NCBI RefSeq assembly: GCF_003073375.1
Contig: NZ_CP029002.1
Span: 3,210,001 to 3,274,000 of the forward strand
From: Lysinibacillus sp. 2017
GTDB taxonomy: Bacteria > Bacillota > Bacilli > Bacillales_A > Planococcaceae
Length of the DNA: 64,000 bases
Direction of reading: 5' to 3'
Every line of letters begins with the position of its first letter. Positions within the stretch are counted from its first letter, which is position 1. A model generated the notes under the pieces. It did not search any database and was not told where the DNA came from. It worked only from the letters and a program-made list of their open reading frames with translations. Shown here piece after piece: positions 46,201 to 54,267 of this stretch. The position numbers and the translations under genes were made by a program.

Positions 46201-46335
46201 GAAAATAGTCGTTTTCCCCGCACCAGTAGAACCTGAAACAACAAAAATACCATGCTCATGTAACTGAGTAAAATCAATAACTTCTTTATCTTTGTATGGC
46301 CCAAATGCGGTCATCGTTAATTTTAATGGCTTCAC
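43282..46335 (-). CDS. sbcC: Exonuclease subunit SbcC (Rad50-like)
   Basis: SMC-like ATPase of the SbcCD nuclease that processes hairpins and blocked DNA ends. The 1017-residue protein has Walker A GSTGAGKTT near residue 35, two very long Gln/Glu-rich coiled coils, a zinc hook with CPVC near the middle, and the C-terminal signature LSGGEKF with Walker B MFIDEGFGTLD. It begins two bases after the sbcD stop, so the two are coupled. Of note, the next gene cluster to the right contains a dense array of large DNA hairpins, which are SbcCD-type substrates. Confidence 0.95.
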   Translation of the reverse strand: MKPLKLTMTAFGPYKDKEVIDFTQLHEHGIFVVSGSTGAGKTTIFDAITFALYDTGSGEDREKSSFLRSDFADDTVDTEVELIFEVRNRLYRILRKFGHDGANAKREFYDITGGINEPAVEKFQVKLVQSKVEELIGLTQSQFNQIVMLPQGEFQKLLTSESKHKEEIFRKIFKTERFTKMVEILRDKKRISEKMFDQAKSQQEHLIFDIKSRLPERESELFLIINSDVINMYQVEQALTIEQQYYEQQSTQLHESYEQLKQKLKVQNDSYSEQKQLNERIEKFQQRQLQLAELKQQQLFFDNQQQRIELAMKANLIEPIEREYIKAQEQNKLAKVALEKASFENSEALQQLQMAKSADDEQRQNEPLLATYTKNISQLEQIVPVYQSITQLRTNVATLLKEQQKGELLFNQLTEEEKTLKAQHKTQLNAVKQLMEEITQYQTIHEQHAQFTKKAELVQETLQYEVSVHDLTLESQSKKQKADEAQQALAKVEAQIRINQAAFIAATLHDGEACPVCGSFEHPAIHNKETADVEEHLVEELRKESQLAMQNYYQVHSKLEMDVATLQIKQSQLVKDELSIEQLAFYVERRDELAQDLQQIKQQQQQLLQEKQKSEAMTQQLEIVEARLEKGRNYVTEINTKVAQEKGKLEQSEKSLMPQFETVEQVQQALLQEQQKYHLLKQQIETAAHRLQQTQLDEKTSAVNLQHATSRVQEQQQHENTSFELFETALVNADFDVESYRRALLDTTEQQKIRQAIEQFKQSLHTVTVQIAEDTPQLENKVLIDLTSWQQQINELDEQVEKHYADYKLAESYVAQCQSTAQNLAQVAEQIEDYKSKLMQVEHIYDLIRGQNEAKISFERFAQIGYLEKVTHAANERLRILSNGQYFLKSTGRKEGNAQSGLSIDVFDSNTGQTRDVKTLSGGEKFNASLALALGMADVIQSVQGSVHIDTMFIDEGFGTLDEEALRRAIDILIDLQQSGRLIGVISHVAELKAAMPAILQVHKLKEGHSKTEIIVK

Positions 46336-46336
46336 G

Positions 46337-47500
46337 TTACTTCACCTCCTGCATTTCACGTTCGCTATCAGCTAATTGTTGTAATACTTCCGTATAAATC
46401 GCTTTTGTTTCATCACTAAGTGTTTGACCTGTCATTTCGATATAAAACAATTCAAATAGTTCCGAGTCATCCATTTGTACACGGCTCATCGTTGTCGTTT
46501 GTTGTTCAATTTGACGATAAACGGCTGTGCGTTCGATATGCAATGCATTTGGATAAACAGTACGTACTAATTCAACAGCACCTTTTACATAACTCTCATC
46601 GGATAATTTCACAAATACATAGTCTTCATTGCGAGGGTGTTGTTGGATTTCATCTAATGTGCCCGTTACGATACGCATTTCTCGAATCGGTGTTAATAAC
46701 CTTTTTTCAAGCTTAACGTTCCCTGTTTCATCCAGATCCACAATTAAAAAACCTTTTTTATGTGTTACTTCAGATTCTGAATATTTCAAGGGTGAACCGG
46801 CATATTGAATGGTTTCATTCCCCACAAAATGCGCTTGATGAAGATGTCCTAATGCGGTATAGCAAAAAGGCTCAAACAATGCTGAATTAATACATTCCGT
46901 TCCACCAATCGTCAATTTACGTTCAGAATCACTCGTATTTTGCTCTGGCATGCCGTCTTTCGTTATAAAGGCGTGTCCGACGATTATATTACGCTTTGTA
47001 TCATCTAGGTTTGCTTTCATTTGTTCAATAATTTTAGCCATTGCCGCTTCATGTGTTGTAATCGTTTCATCTTCATAAATTGCACGAACCGTAGATGGTT
47101 CTGCAAACGGTACTAAATAAAAGCGCACTTCTCCGTGTTCATCATGTAATATGACAGGCTCAATTATTTTATCTAAGTGCCCCACCATATGTAGACCACT
47201 AGCTTTCATCAAATCACTACCAAAATTTAAACGTGTGGCGCTATCATGATTTCCAGCAATTGCAACGATTGGTGTTTTTTCATCAATTAATATTTGCTTC
47301 AATGTTCGATTTAATAATTGAATTGCATCTGTCGGCGGTACAGAGCGATCATATAGATCCCCTGCAATAATGACGACATCTGGTTTTTCTTTTTTTATTT
47401 CTTCGATAAATTGTTGCAAAACATGTTGCTGATCTGCTGTCATCGAAACACCTTGTACAAGCTTTCCTAAATGCCAATCTGCTGTATGAAAAATTTTCAT
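46337..47500 (-). CDS. sbcD: Exonuclease subunit SbcD (Mre11-like)
   Basis: Mn-dependent nuclease partner of SbcC, 387 residues. The calcineurin-type phosphoesterase motifs are HTADWHLGK at the N-terminus, IIAGDLYDRS, AGNHDS and GHLHQAH. A C-terminal cap binds SbcC. ATG 47500 follows AGGAGGCG; the 25-codon upstream extension has no ribosome-binding site. First gene of sbcDC. Confidence 0.95.
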   Translation of the reverse strand: MKIFHTADWHLGKLVQGVSMTADQQHVLQQFIEEIKKEKPDVVIIAGDLYDRSVPPTDAIQLLNRTLKQILIDEKTPIVAIAGNHDSATRLNFGSDLMKASGLHMVGHLDKIIEPVILHDEHGEVRFYLVPFAEPSTVRAIYEDETITTHEAAMAKIIEQMKANLDDTKRNIIVGHAFITKDGMPEQNTSDSERKLTIGGTECINSALFEPFCYTALGHLHQAHFVGNETIQYAGSPLKYSESEVTHKKGFLIVDLDETGNVKLEKRLLTPIREMRIVTGTLDEIQQHPRNEDYVFVKLSDESYVKGAVELVRTVYPNALHIERTAVYRQIEQQTTTMSRVQMDDSELFELFYIEMTGQTLSDETKAIYTEVLQQLADSEREMQEVK

Positions 47501-47608
47501 GAAAACGCCTCCTATCTCAATTAACCATAGTGTACACGACCTACTAAAAAAAAACCACAACACACGAACAAGCATTCGCGCATTGTGATTTTAACGAAGT
47601 AAAAGAGC

Positions 47609-47632
47609 TGCAACAAGTGAACACTTATTGCA
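47609..47632 (-). terminator. Terminator of the second M29 aminopeptidase
   Basis: On minus TGCAATAAGTG pairs with CACTTGTTGCA (one G-T pair), followed by GCTCTTTT. Confidence 0.65.
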
Positions 47633-47662
47633 ATACTCTTTTTTGTTCGTTCATTTTATTAA

Positions 47663-48892
47663 TTAAAATGCCCAGTTTCCTTTACGGAAAATTGGTTCTA
47701 CAGTTCCGTCTGCTAAAATACCATCAATATCCATTTTCGCGCTACCAATCATAAAATCTTCGTGCGTAATCGACGTATTAATGCCTAGTGCTTCTAGTTG
47801 ACCTTTTTCTAACTCTTTACCGCCTTCATAGCATGTTGGATAAGCTTCACCAATTGCTAAGTGGTTTGATGCGTTTTCATCAAATAATGTATTGTAATAT
47901 AAAATATTTGATGAAGAAATTGGTGATTCGTGTGGAACTAATGCCACTTCACCTAAATATGATGAGCCTTCATCTGAAACGATTAATTGTTGTAATAAAT
48001 CACTGCCTACTTCTGCTTCTGCTTTTACAATTTTACCTTTTTCAAATGTGAGCTTGAAGCCATCGATAATATTACCTTTATAAACAAGTGGCTTAGTGTT
48101 TGATACATAGCCGTTTACACCAAATTTTGCTGGTAATGTAAACACTTCTTCTGTTGGCATATTAGCGATAAATGTTGTGCCTTCAGGTGCTTTACTACTA
48201 CCACTTTTCCATAAGTGCTTGTCTGGTAATTCAATCGTTAGGTCCGTACCAGGGCCTGTGTAATGTAACTTCGCATATTTTTTCGTGTTTAATTGAGCAG
48301 CACGAGTGTGTAAATTTTCTATATGTGCTTGCCATTTTGTCACAGCATCGCCCTCACCGATTCGTACCGTTTTAAAAATTGCATCCCATAATGCTGACAC
48401 TTGTTCTTCTGCTGGTAAGTTCGGGAATACTTTTGCTGCCCATTTTGGCGATGGTACAGCGATGATTGACCAAGCGATTTGGTCATTCATTACTGCTTTA
48501 CGGTAGTTTACTAATGCTGTACCTGCTGCTTTTTGCTGCGCACTAATCACGTCAACATTGATACCTGAAAGTAAATCTGGATTTTCTGCATCGATCCAAA
48601 GAAGTGCCCCTTTACGTTCGATTAATTCCTCACGCTGTGCCACTGTCCATTTTGGAAAGTTTGCTGTCTCCTCAATTGATACATTTTCATAGTAATCACG
48701 TTCAAAGCTTGCATCCGTTAAGTTCACATGTACTCGGCTAGCACCAGCCTCATACGCTTTTTTAACAACGATTCGTGTGAATTCCAATGTCTCTGTCGAA
48801 GTATTAATTAATAAATATTGTCCCTTTTGAATGTTTACACCAATTTTTACTGCTAATTCTGCAAATTGCTCTAACTTTTCTTGGAATGTCAT
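47663..48892 (-). CDS. M29 aminopeptidase (copy B)
   Basis: Paralogue of 36595-37830, with the same catalytic blocks (GEVALVPHESPIS, NTLFDENASNHLAIG, DFMIGSAKMDIDG) and ending in the same GNWAF. Length 409. It lies three bases behind the DECD-box helicase gene, so they are probably cotranscribed. Having two M29 enzymes fits the peptide-import emphasis of the region. Confidence 0.9.
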   Translation of the reverse strand: MTFQEKLEQFAELAVKIGVNIQKGQYLLINTSTETLEFTRIVVKKAYEAGASRVHVNLTDASFERDYYENVSIEETANFPKWTVAQREELIERKGALLWIDAENPDLLSGINVDVISAQQKAAGTALVNYRKAVMNDQIAWSIIAVPSPKWAAKVFPNLPAEEQVSALWDAIFKTVRIGEGDAVTKWQAHIENLHTRAAQLNTKKYAKLHYTGPGTDLTIELPDKHLWKSGSSKAPEGTTFIANMPTEEVFTLPAKFGVNGYVSNTKPLVYKGNIIDGFKLTFEKGKIVKAEAEVGSDLLQQLIVSDEGSSYLGEVALVPHESPISSSNILYYNTLFDENASNHLAIGEAYPTCYEGGKELEKGQLEALGINTSITHEDFMIGSAKMDIDGILADGTVEPIFRKGNWAF

Positions 48893-48895
48893 TTA

Positions 48896-50131
48896 TTATT
48901 TCCCCTTTTTGGATTTACTGAATGTTACACCTTTATTACCAGATTTTGATTTGTACGTTTTTTTCTCAGTTGCTTTTTTAGGCTCTTCTTTGGCAGCTGA
49001 AATAGTTTTTGAATTGCCTTCAACTAACTCACCTTTAGCCCAAATTTTTTGCACTGCTTTTTGAGATAAATCACGTACCCATTTTTTATACGTTTTTTCG
49101 TCTTTATAAGAAAGTAATGTTAACACTTCTCCGTCAGCTCCCGCACGACCAGTACGTCCTGAACGGTGCGTATACTGCTCAACTGTACGCGGAACATCAA
49201 CATGTATAACATGTGTTAAACCAGAAATATCTAAACCACGTGCAGCAATATCTGTTGCGATTAATACACGAGCTTCCCCGTTACGGAATGCATCTAATGC
49301 TTTTTTACGCTCATCTTTTCTCATTTCTGAGTGAAGTGCAACGATTGGCGCATCTTTATACGATAATTTGTTTTGCTTCATTAATACTTGGTCGATATTG
49401 TTGACGAAGGCCAAACCGCTCATACCTTCAATATTCGCTAAACGGCGTAATAAATCTGTTTTATCACGCTCATCCACTTTAACAAATGAATGTACGATTT
49501 TACCTAATGATTTTTCAATATCTTCAGGCTTGATTGTAATCATAATCGGTTCAAACATTAAACGCTCTGCCACTAATTGAATTTCTTCTGTAATCGTTGC
49601 TGAAACAACCACTACTTGACGTCCATGTGCAGCCTTCTCGATAAATGATTTTACAACAACGCGGTATTCGCGGCTAAGTAATTGATCGCACTCATCTAAA
49701 ACAACTGTTTCGATATCTTTTAATTTTAATTTTCCTTGGTTTGCTAATTCATTAAGTCTACCTGGTGTACCTACAACGATTGTTGGCTTTTTCTTTAATT
49801 TCTCGATTTGGCGTGCTGAGTTTGCGCCACCGATTAATTGTTGTACGGTAATGTCTGTACCTGCTGTCCAATCACGAATTACTTCAACGATTTGCATGGC
49901 TAATTCTTGTGAAGGGGCTACGATTAAAGCTTGTGTTTGTTTTTTATTGCCATCCACTTTATTTAAAATTGGTAATGTGTATGCAAGCGTTTTTCCTGAG
50001 CCTGTTGGAGATTCTGCGACGATATCTTTCCCTTCAAGCATTGCAGGAATCATTTCGTCTTGAATTTTCATTGTTGATTCGAATGACCATTTATTTTGTA
50101 ATGTTTCATTTAATAAGTTAATTACTGTCAT
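48896..50131 (-). CDS. DEAD/DECD-box RNA helicase, YfmL-like
   Basis: ATP-dependent RNA helicase of 411 residues. Motifs: Q-like IQDEMIPAML, motif I SPTGSGKT, motif II DECD (instead of DEAD), motif III SAT, motif VI HRSGRTGRAG. The basic, Lys-rich C-terminal tail (about 50 residues) probably binds RNA. It resembles B. subtilis YfmL, involved in ribosome assembly. ATG 50131 follows AGGTGG; the longer frame is unsupported. The repeat array starts about 120 bp upstream of it. Confidence 0.9.
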   Translation of the reverse strand: MTVINLLNETLQNKWSFESTMKIQDEMIPAMLEGKDIVAESPTGSGKTLAYTLPILNKVDGNKKQTQALIVAPSQELAMQIVEVIRDWTAGTDITVQQLIGGANSARQIEKLKKKPTIVVGTPGRLNELANQGKLKLKDIETVVLDECDQLLSREYRVVVKSFIEKAAHGRQVVVVSATITEEIQLVAERLMFEPIMITIKPEDIEKSLGKIVHSFVKVDERDKTDLLRRLANIEGMSGLAFVNNIDQVLMKQNKLSYKDAPIVALHSEMRKDERKKALDAFRNGEARVLIATDIAARGLDISGLTHVIHVDVPRTVEQYTHRSGRTGRAGADGEVLTLLSYKDEKTYKKWVRDLSQKAVQKIWAKGELVEGNSKTISAAKEEPKKATEKKTYKSKSGNKGVTFSKSKKGK

Positions 50132-50249
50132 GTTTTTGACCACCTTTAGTTCATTGGCTTTAGTGTACCATATTCCCATGTTTATTTACGTTTTATTCGA
50201 ATTGAGGTGTGAAATTATCTTTACAAGGGTATTTTCAAAGCTAGTCATA

Positions 50250-50494
50250 GAGGCTATGGAGGTGTATGCGGTTTTGGCGGGCTAAGCGCATGAATCGCAC
50301 AGCTTTGTTGCATAAATCTGTACGACTCATCTTTGCGCTTTATGCAAGGCCCGCCAAATAAAGCATAGTCTATTAAATTTATTTAAAGAGGTAAGGCGCT
50401 GTTGCAAGCAAAGGCGCCATTTGTTTAAATAAAGCGGATTTGCTAAACATAGTGGGGCAAGGGATTTATCATAGCTAGTCTTGTTTTAATTATA
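50250..50494 (-). repeat. Repeat unit A1 (two-hairpin element)
   Basis: First of three ~245-bp tandem units, read on minus. Each has a small hairpin GGCGC-N14-GCGCC, an AT-rich linker with TTTAAA, and a ~75-base imperfect hairpin closed by GGCGGGC/GCCCGCC with an inner AAGCGCA/TGCGCTT stem. Here the large hairpin occupies 50276-50354 and the small one about 50395-50417. No conserved protein is encoded. Confidence 0.85.
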
Positions 50495-50740
50495 GAGGCT
50501 AAGGAAGGTGTACGAGTTTTGGCGGGCTAAGCGCATGAATCGCACAGCTTTGTTGCACAAATCTGTACGACTCATCTTTGCGCTTTATGCAAGGCCCGCC
50601 AAATAAAGCATAGTCTATTAAATTTATATTAAAAAAGTTAGGCGCTGTTGCGAGCAAAGGCGCCATTTGTTTAAATAAAGCGGATTTGCTAAACATAGTG
50701 GGGCAAGGGATTTGTCATAGCTAGTCTTGTTTTAATTATA
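50495..50740 (-). repeat. Repeat unit A2
   Basis: Second tandem copy, 246 bp, nearly identical to A1 including the GGCGGGC (50521) and GCCCGCC arms. The main difference is a short change in the linker around 50625-50640. Confidence 0.85.
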
Positions 50741-50945
50741 GAGGCTAAAGAAGGTGTACGAGTTTTGGCGGGCTAAGCGCATGAATCGCACAGCTTTGTT
50801 GCACAAATCTGTACGACTCATCTTTGCGCTTTATGCAATGCCCGCCAAATAAGGCTAGTCTATTAAATTTATTTAAAGAGGTAAGGCGCTGTTGCGAGCA
50901 AAGGCGCCGTTCTTTTAAATAAAGCGGATTTGCTAAATAAAGCAA
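50741..50945 (-). repeat. Repeat unit A3
   Basis: Third copy, the one nearest the centre of the array. The large hairpin starts at 50767 and the small hairpin lies around 50885-50909. The unit diverges after the small hairpin, where the central spacer begins. Confidence 0.85.
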
Positions 50946-51011
50946 TTGAAATGCAGTGACAATCTCTTTAACTGGTTACATAAGAATGGTAGCTATCTAT
51001 AATAGAAGACC
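50946..51011. other. Central spacer of the repeat array with a promoter-like site
   Basis: About 65 bp between the diverging A and B units. On plus, GTTACA (50975-50980) and a perfect TATAAT (50998-51003) are 17 bp apart, immediately ahead of unit B1. Confidence 0.5.
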
Positions 51012-51239
51012 GGCGCCTTGCGTAGCATAGCGCCTACGATATTTAAAAAGGTTCGTAACGATACACCTTATTTCGGCGGGCCTTTCACACAGCACAAAGA
51101 ACATTCGCAAAAGACTCTTGCAAAGAGGCTTTGTGAATGTGTGCTGCGCCCGCCGAATGACTATCCCCAAATATCCACTATTTTAGAGGGGAAAATGCTT
51201 TGATATTGAAAAATGTTTTACCCAATAGTATAGAAGCCC
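51012..51239 (+). repeat. Repeat unit B1 (two-hairpin element, opposite orientation)
   Basis: First of three ~228-bp tandem units on plus. It shows GGCGCC-N-GCGCC small hairpin, a TTTAAA linker ending CCTTATTTC, then a large imperfect hairpin from GGCGGGC (51076) to GCCCGCC with inner CAGCACA/TGTGCTG stem. A third weaker stem, TCCCC/GGGGA, follows (about 51165-51192). Confidence 0.85.
51206..51234 (+). promoter_or_regulatory. Promoter-like sequence before unit B2
   Basis: TTGAAA (51206-51211), 17 bp, TATAGA (51229-51234). Transcription would begin at the first base of the small hairpin of B2 (51240). Confidence 0.45.
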
Positions 51240-51468
51240 GGCGCCTTGCGATAGCATAGCGCCTCGCTGTATTTAAAAAGGTTCGTAACGATACACCTTA
51301 TTTCGGTGGGCCATTCACACAGCACAAAGAACATTTGCAAAAGACTCTTGCAAAGAGGCTTTGTGAATGTGTGCTGCGCCCGCCGAATGACTATCCCCAA
51401 ATACCCACTATTTTAGAGGGGAATGCTTTGATATTGCGAAGCGGTTCACCCTATATTATAGAAAGACC
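51240..51468 (+). repeat. Repeat unit B2
   Basis: 229-bp copy of B1. The closing stem is GGTGGGC/GCCCGCC, where the changed base still pairs (G-U) in plus-strand RNA but would be an A-C mismatch in minus-strand RNA. Confidence 0.85.
51434..51462 (+). promoter_or_regulatory. Promoter-like sequence before unit B3
   Basis: TTGCGA (51434-51439), 17 bp, TATAGA (51457-51462), at the same place relative to the small hairpin as before B2. Confidence 0.4.
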
Positions 51469-51660
51469 TGCGCCTTGCGATAGCATAGCGCCTACGGTAT
51501 TTAAAAAGGTAGGTAACGATACACCTTATATCGGTGGGCCTTACACACAGCACAAAGAACATTCGCAAAGACTCTGCAAAGAGGCTTTGTGAATGTGTGC
51601 TGCGCCCGCCGAATGACTATCCCTAAATATCCAATATATTAAAATGCTTTGATATTGCAA
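51469..51660 (+). repeat. Repeat unit B3 (truncated at its right end)
   Basis: Third copy, with GGTGGGC again in the closing stem, a small deletion in the large hairpin apex, and loss of most of the TCCCC/GGGGA region. It ends just before the thiolase stop codon at 51678. Confidence 0.8.
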
Positions 51661-51677
51661 AACATATCGATTAGATA

Positions 51678-52859
51678 TTACACACGCTCTATAATTAGTG
51701 CAATCCCTTGGCCTCCGCCGATGCAAAGACTTGCGACTGCGTACTTTCCATTACGACGTTGTAGCTCGTAAGCTGCTGATAAAATAATCCGTGTTCCACT
51801 TGCGCCTACTGGATGGCCAAGTGCAATCGCACCACCATTGACATTTGTTTTTTCACGGTCTAAACCTATCTCTTTTTCTACAGCAATATATTGAGCGGCG
51901 AATGCTTCATTAATTTCAAATAAATCGATGTCTTCTCTTGTTAGATTTGCACGTTCAAGCGCTTGGCGAATTGCTGGTGCTGGTCCAATCCCCATAACCG
52001 TCGGATCAACGCCACAAATCCCCCATGAAACGATTCGTGCGATTGGTTTTGAATCATTGCTATTCACAAAATCTTCACTCGCCACAATGACCGATGCTGC
52101 ACCATCATTAATGCCTGATGCGTTCGCTGCTGTTACCGTCCCATCCTTTTTAAATGCAGGACGTAATTTCCCTAAGTTTTCTAGCGTATTTCCTTCTTTA
52201 ATATGCTCATCTCTATCTATGATGAGTTCACCTTTTCTGGTACTCACAACAACAGGTACAATTTCTTTTGCAAATTTTCCTTGTTCTCTTGCAGCGGCCG
52301 CGCGATCATTTGAAAGAATTGCAAACTCGTCCTGCTCCTCGCGTGAAATAGTATATTGCTCTGCTAATTTTTCTGCTGTTAATCCCATGCCACTACCAGT
52401 ATATTGATCCGTTAATGTCGCCTGGAGCATATCAACAAACTGAAAATTCCCCATCTTTGCAGTTGTAAACCGTTGCTCAAAATTTGAGTATGGTGCCTGT
52501 GACATATTTTCTGCACCACCTGCTAGCACGACTTCCCCTTCGCCAAGCTGAATCATTTGTGCAGCAGAAACAACGGATTGCATACCTGAACCACATAAGC
52601 GATTTAATGTAAGCGCAGGGATTTCCTTTGGTACCCCTGCATAAAGTCCGATATGACGCGCTAAATAAGCCGAGTTTGTACCTGTTGCAATGACACCACC
52701 ATAAATAACGTGATCGACTTGCTCTGGTTGAACATTCGAACGCTTTAATGCTTCAATTGCTGTTTTTGTTCCTAATTGTACCGCATCCATCGTTGTAAAA
52801 GGCCCACCAAACGCAGTGAAAGCCGTTCGTGCACCGTCAATAATATATACATTTTTCAT
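51678..52859 (-). CDS. Acetyl-CoA acyltransferase (thiolase)
   Basis: Thiolase of 393 residues that condenses or cleaves acyl-CoA with acetyl-CoA. The active-site Cys is in [11 protein letters not shown] near residue 88, the His in GHPVGASG near 350 and the second Cys in SLCIGGGQG near 380. Its partner acyl-CoA dehydrogenase lies 27 bp upstream. Whether it serves fatty-acid breakdown, branched-chain amino-acid breakdown or acetoacetyl-CoA formation is open; the pairing suggests degradation. AAAGGGG precedes ATG 52859. Confidence 0.92.
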   Translation of the reverse strand: MKNVYIIDGARTAFTAFGGPFTTMDAVQLGTKTAIEALKRSNVQPEQVDHVIYGGVIATGTNSAYLARHIGLYAGVPKEIPALTLNRLCGSGMQSVVSAAQMIQLGEGEVVLAGGAENMSQAPYSNFEQRFTTAKMGNFQFVDMLQATLTDQYTGSGMGLTAEKLAEQYTISREEQDEFAILSNDRAAAAREQGKFAKEIVPVVVSTRKGELIIDRDEHIKEGNTLENLGKLRPAFKKDGTVTAANASGINDGAASVIVASEDFVNSNDSKPIARIVSWGICGVDPTVMGIGPAPAIRQALERANLTREDIDLFEINEAFAAQYIAVEKEIGLDREKTNVNGGAIALGHPVGASGTRIILSAAYELQRRNGKYAVASLCIGGGQGIALIIERV

Positions 52860-52886
52860 TTTCCCAATCCCCTTTGTAAAAATGAT

Positions 52887-54023
52887 TTATTTTAAGACTT
52901 GCTTAGCAATAATCCCCTTCATGATTTCCGTTGTCCCCGCATAAATCGCAGCAACTGGTATATCACGATAGCGTCGCGCAATTTCATATTCTTCCATATA
53001 ACCGTAGCCACCATGAAGCTGTAGACATTCTGCTACAACACGCTTGGCCATTTCACTAATCCACCATTTTGCCATCGATACTTCTTTTACGATTTCTTTG
53101 CCTGCGATATGTTTTGCAACAAGTGAATCTACATATGTACGACCAATCTCAATTTCTGTGGCCATTTCAGCTAACTTAAATTGAGTGTTTTGAAAATCTG
53201 CGATACGACTCCCAAAAGCTTTGCGTTCCTTCACATAATTCACCGTTAAATCAAAGCTACACTCCGCTTCGATTTGCGTTTCAAGTGCGACAATAATACG
53301 CTCTTGCTGTAATTTCTCCATTAAATAATAAAAACCACGATTTTCTTCACCGATTAAATTTTCTACAGGTACGCGTGCATCTTCAAAAATGAGTTCTCCC
53401 GTGTCAGCACTATGCATCCCAATTTTATCTAGCTTTTTCCCACGTTTAAAACCAGGTGTTCCTGCCTCAACTACGATTAAGCTAATGCCTTTATAAGCTG
53501 GTGTTGCTTGCGGATTTGTTTTACATACAACGACGACTAAGTCAGCATGAATACCATTCGTAATAAACGTTTTTTCGCCATTTAAAATGAAATAACCCCC
53601 ATCGCGTATAGCAGTCGTTTGAATACCTGCTAAATCGGAGCCAGCACCAGGTTCAGTCATTGCAATCGCTGAAATAAATTCCCCCGATACACTTTTAGGA
53701 AGCCATTTTTCTTTTTGCGCTTTTGTGCCATATGCTTCAATATAGGGTGTCACAATATCTGAATGTAGCGCAATGCCACTCGCTAAACCTGCACCGACTC
53801 GTTCTAACTCCTCTGTTAAAATAGCCGCATAACCAAAGTCTAAGCCCAGTCCACCATATTCCTCACTTACCATTGGACATAAAAAGCCATTTTCGCCTAA
53901 CTTCAACCAAAAATCGTGCGGAATATCGCGGTCCCTTTCCCATTGGTCAAAATATGGGTACGCTTCTTTATCTAACATTTTCCGCAAAGCTTTCCGAAAC
54001 ATAGAATGTTCCTCTGTGTACAT
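52887..54023 (-). CDS. Acyl-CoA dehydrogenase
   Basis: FAD enzyme for alpha,beta-oxidation of acyl-CoA, 378 residues. It has AMTEPGAGSDLAG and FITNG in the FAD/substrate region and LQHGGYGY-like QLHGGYGYMEEYEIARRYRD with the late catalytic Glu. ATG 54023 and TTG 54029 both fit GGGGTGG; ATG is preferred. A perfect CodY box lies just upstream, so it should be repressed in amino-acid-rich cells, consistent with branched-chain or fatty acyl-CoA breakdown. Confidence 0.92.
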   Translation of the reverse strand: MYTEEHSMFRKALRKMLDKEAYPYFDQWERDRDIPHDFWLKLGENGFLCPMVSEEYGGLGLDFGYAAILTEELERVGAGLASGIALHSDIVTPYIEAYGTKAQKEKWLPKSVSGEFISAIAMTEPGAGSDLAGIQTTAIRDGGYFILNGEKTFITNGIHADLVVVVCKTNPQATPAYKGISLIVVEAGTPGFKRGKKLDKIGMHSADTGELIFEDARVPVENLIGEENRGFYYLMEKLQQERIIVALETQIEAECSFDLTVNYVKERKAFGSRIADFQNTQFKLAEMATEIEIGRTYVDSLVAKHIAGKEIVKEVSMAKWWISEMAKRVVAECLQLHGGYGYMEEYEIARRYRDIPVAAIYAGTTEIMKGIIAKQVLK

Positions 54024-54042
54024 TTCCAAATTGCCACCCCTT

Positions 54043-54057
54043 AATTTTCAGAAAATT
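54043..54057. promoter_or_regulatory. Perfect CodY box
   Basis: AATTTTCAGAAAATT matches the CodY consensus AATTTTCWGAAAATT at all 15 positions. It lies just upstream of the ribosome-binding site of the acyl-CoA dehydrogenase gene. Confidence 0.85.
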
Positions 54058-54267
54058 AATATATTTAAATTGTATCAGTCATAAAAAATGGAAACAACGG
54101 TTTTTCGAGAATCATTATTACAAAATATGAAGTAATTTGTTATTTTATAGAAAAAGAACCTGCTTTTTAAAGAAAAATTATTAGGAATTTCGAAAAAAAT
54201 CCGTTAACATATGGAATAGAAAAAATCACTTTTTCAGTTATTTAAATTAATTATGGTGGTGAATTTT

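Noticed and set aside
50499-51592. Several 60-85-codon open frames inside the repeat units
   Set aside because: They recur only because the repeats recur, change frame between units, lack ribosome-binding sites and track the hairpin arms; treated as spurious.
50240-51660. CRISPR array
   Set aside because: The units are ~230-245 bp with no short direct repeat alternating with unique spacers, and no cas genes are present.
50240-51660. Insertion sequence remnants
   Set aside because: No transposase fragment, and the inverted repeats lie inside each unit, closing an 80-base hairpin, not at the ends of a gene-sized element. A MITE-like origin cannot be excluded.
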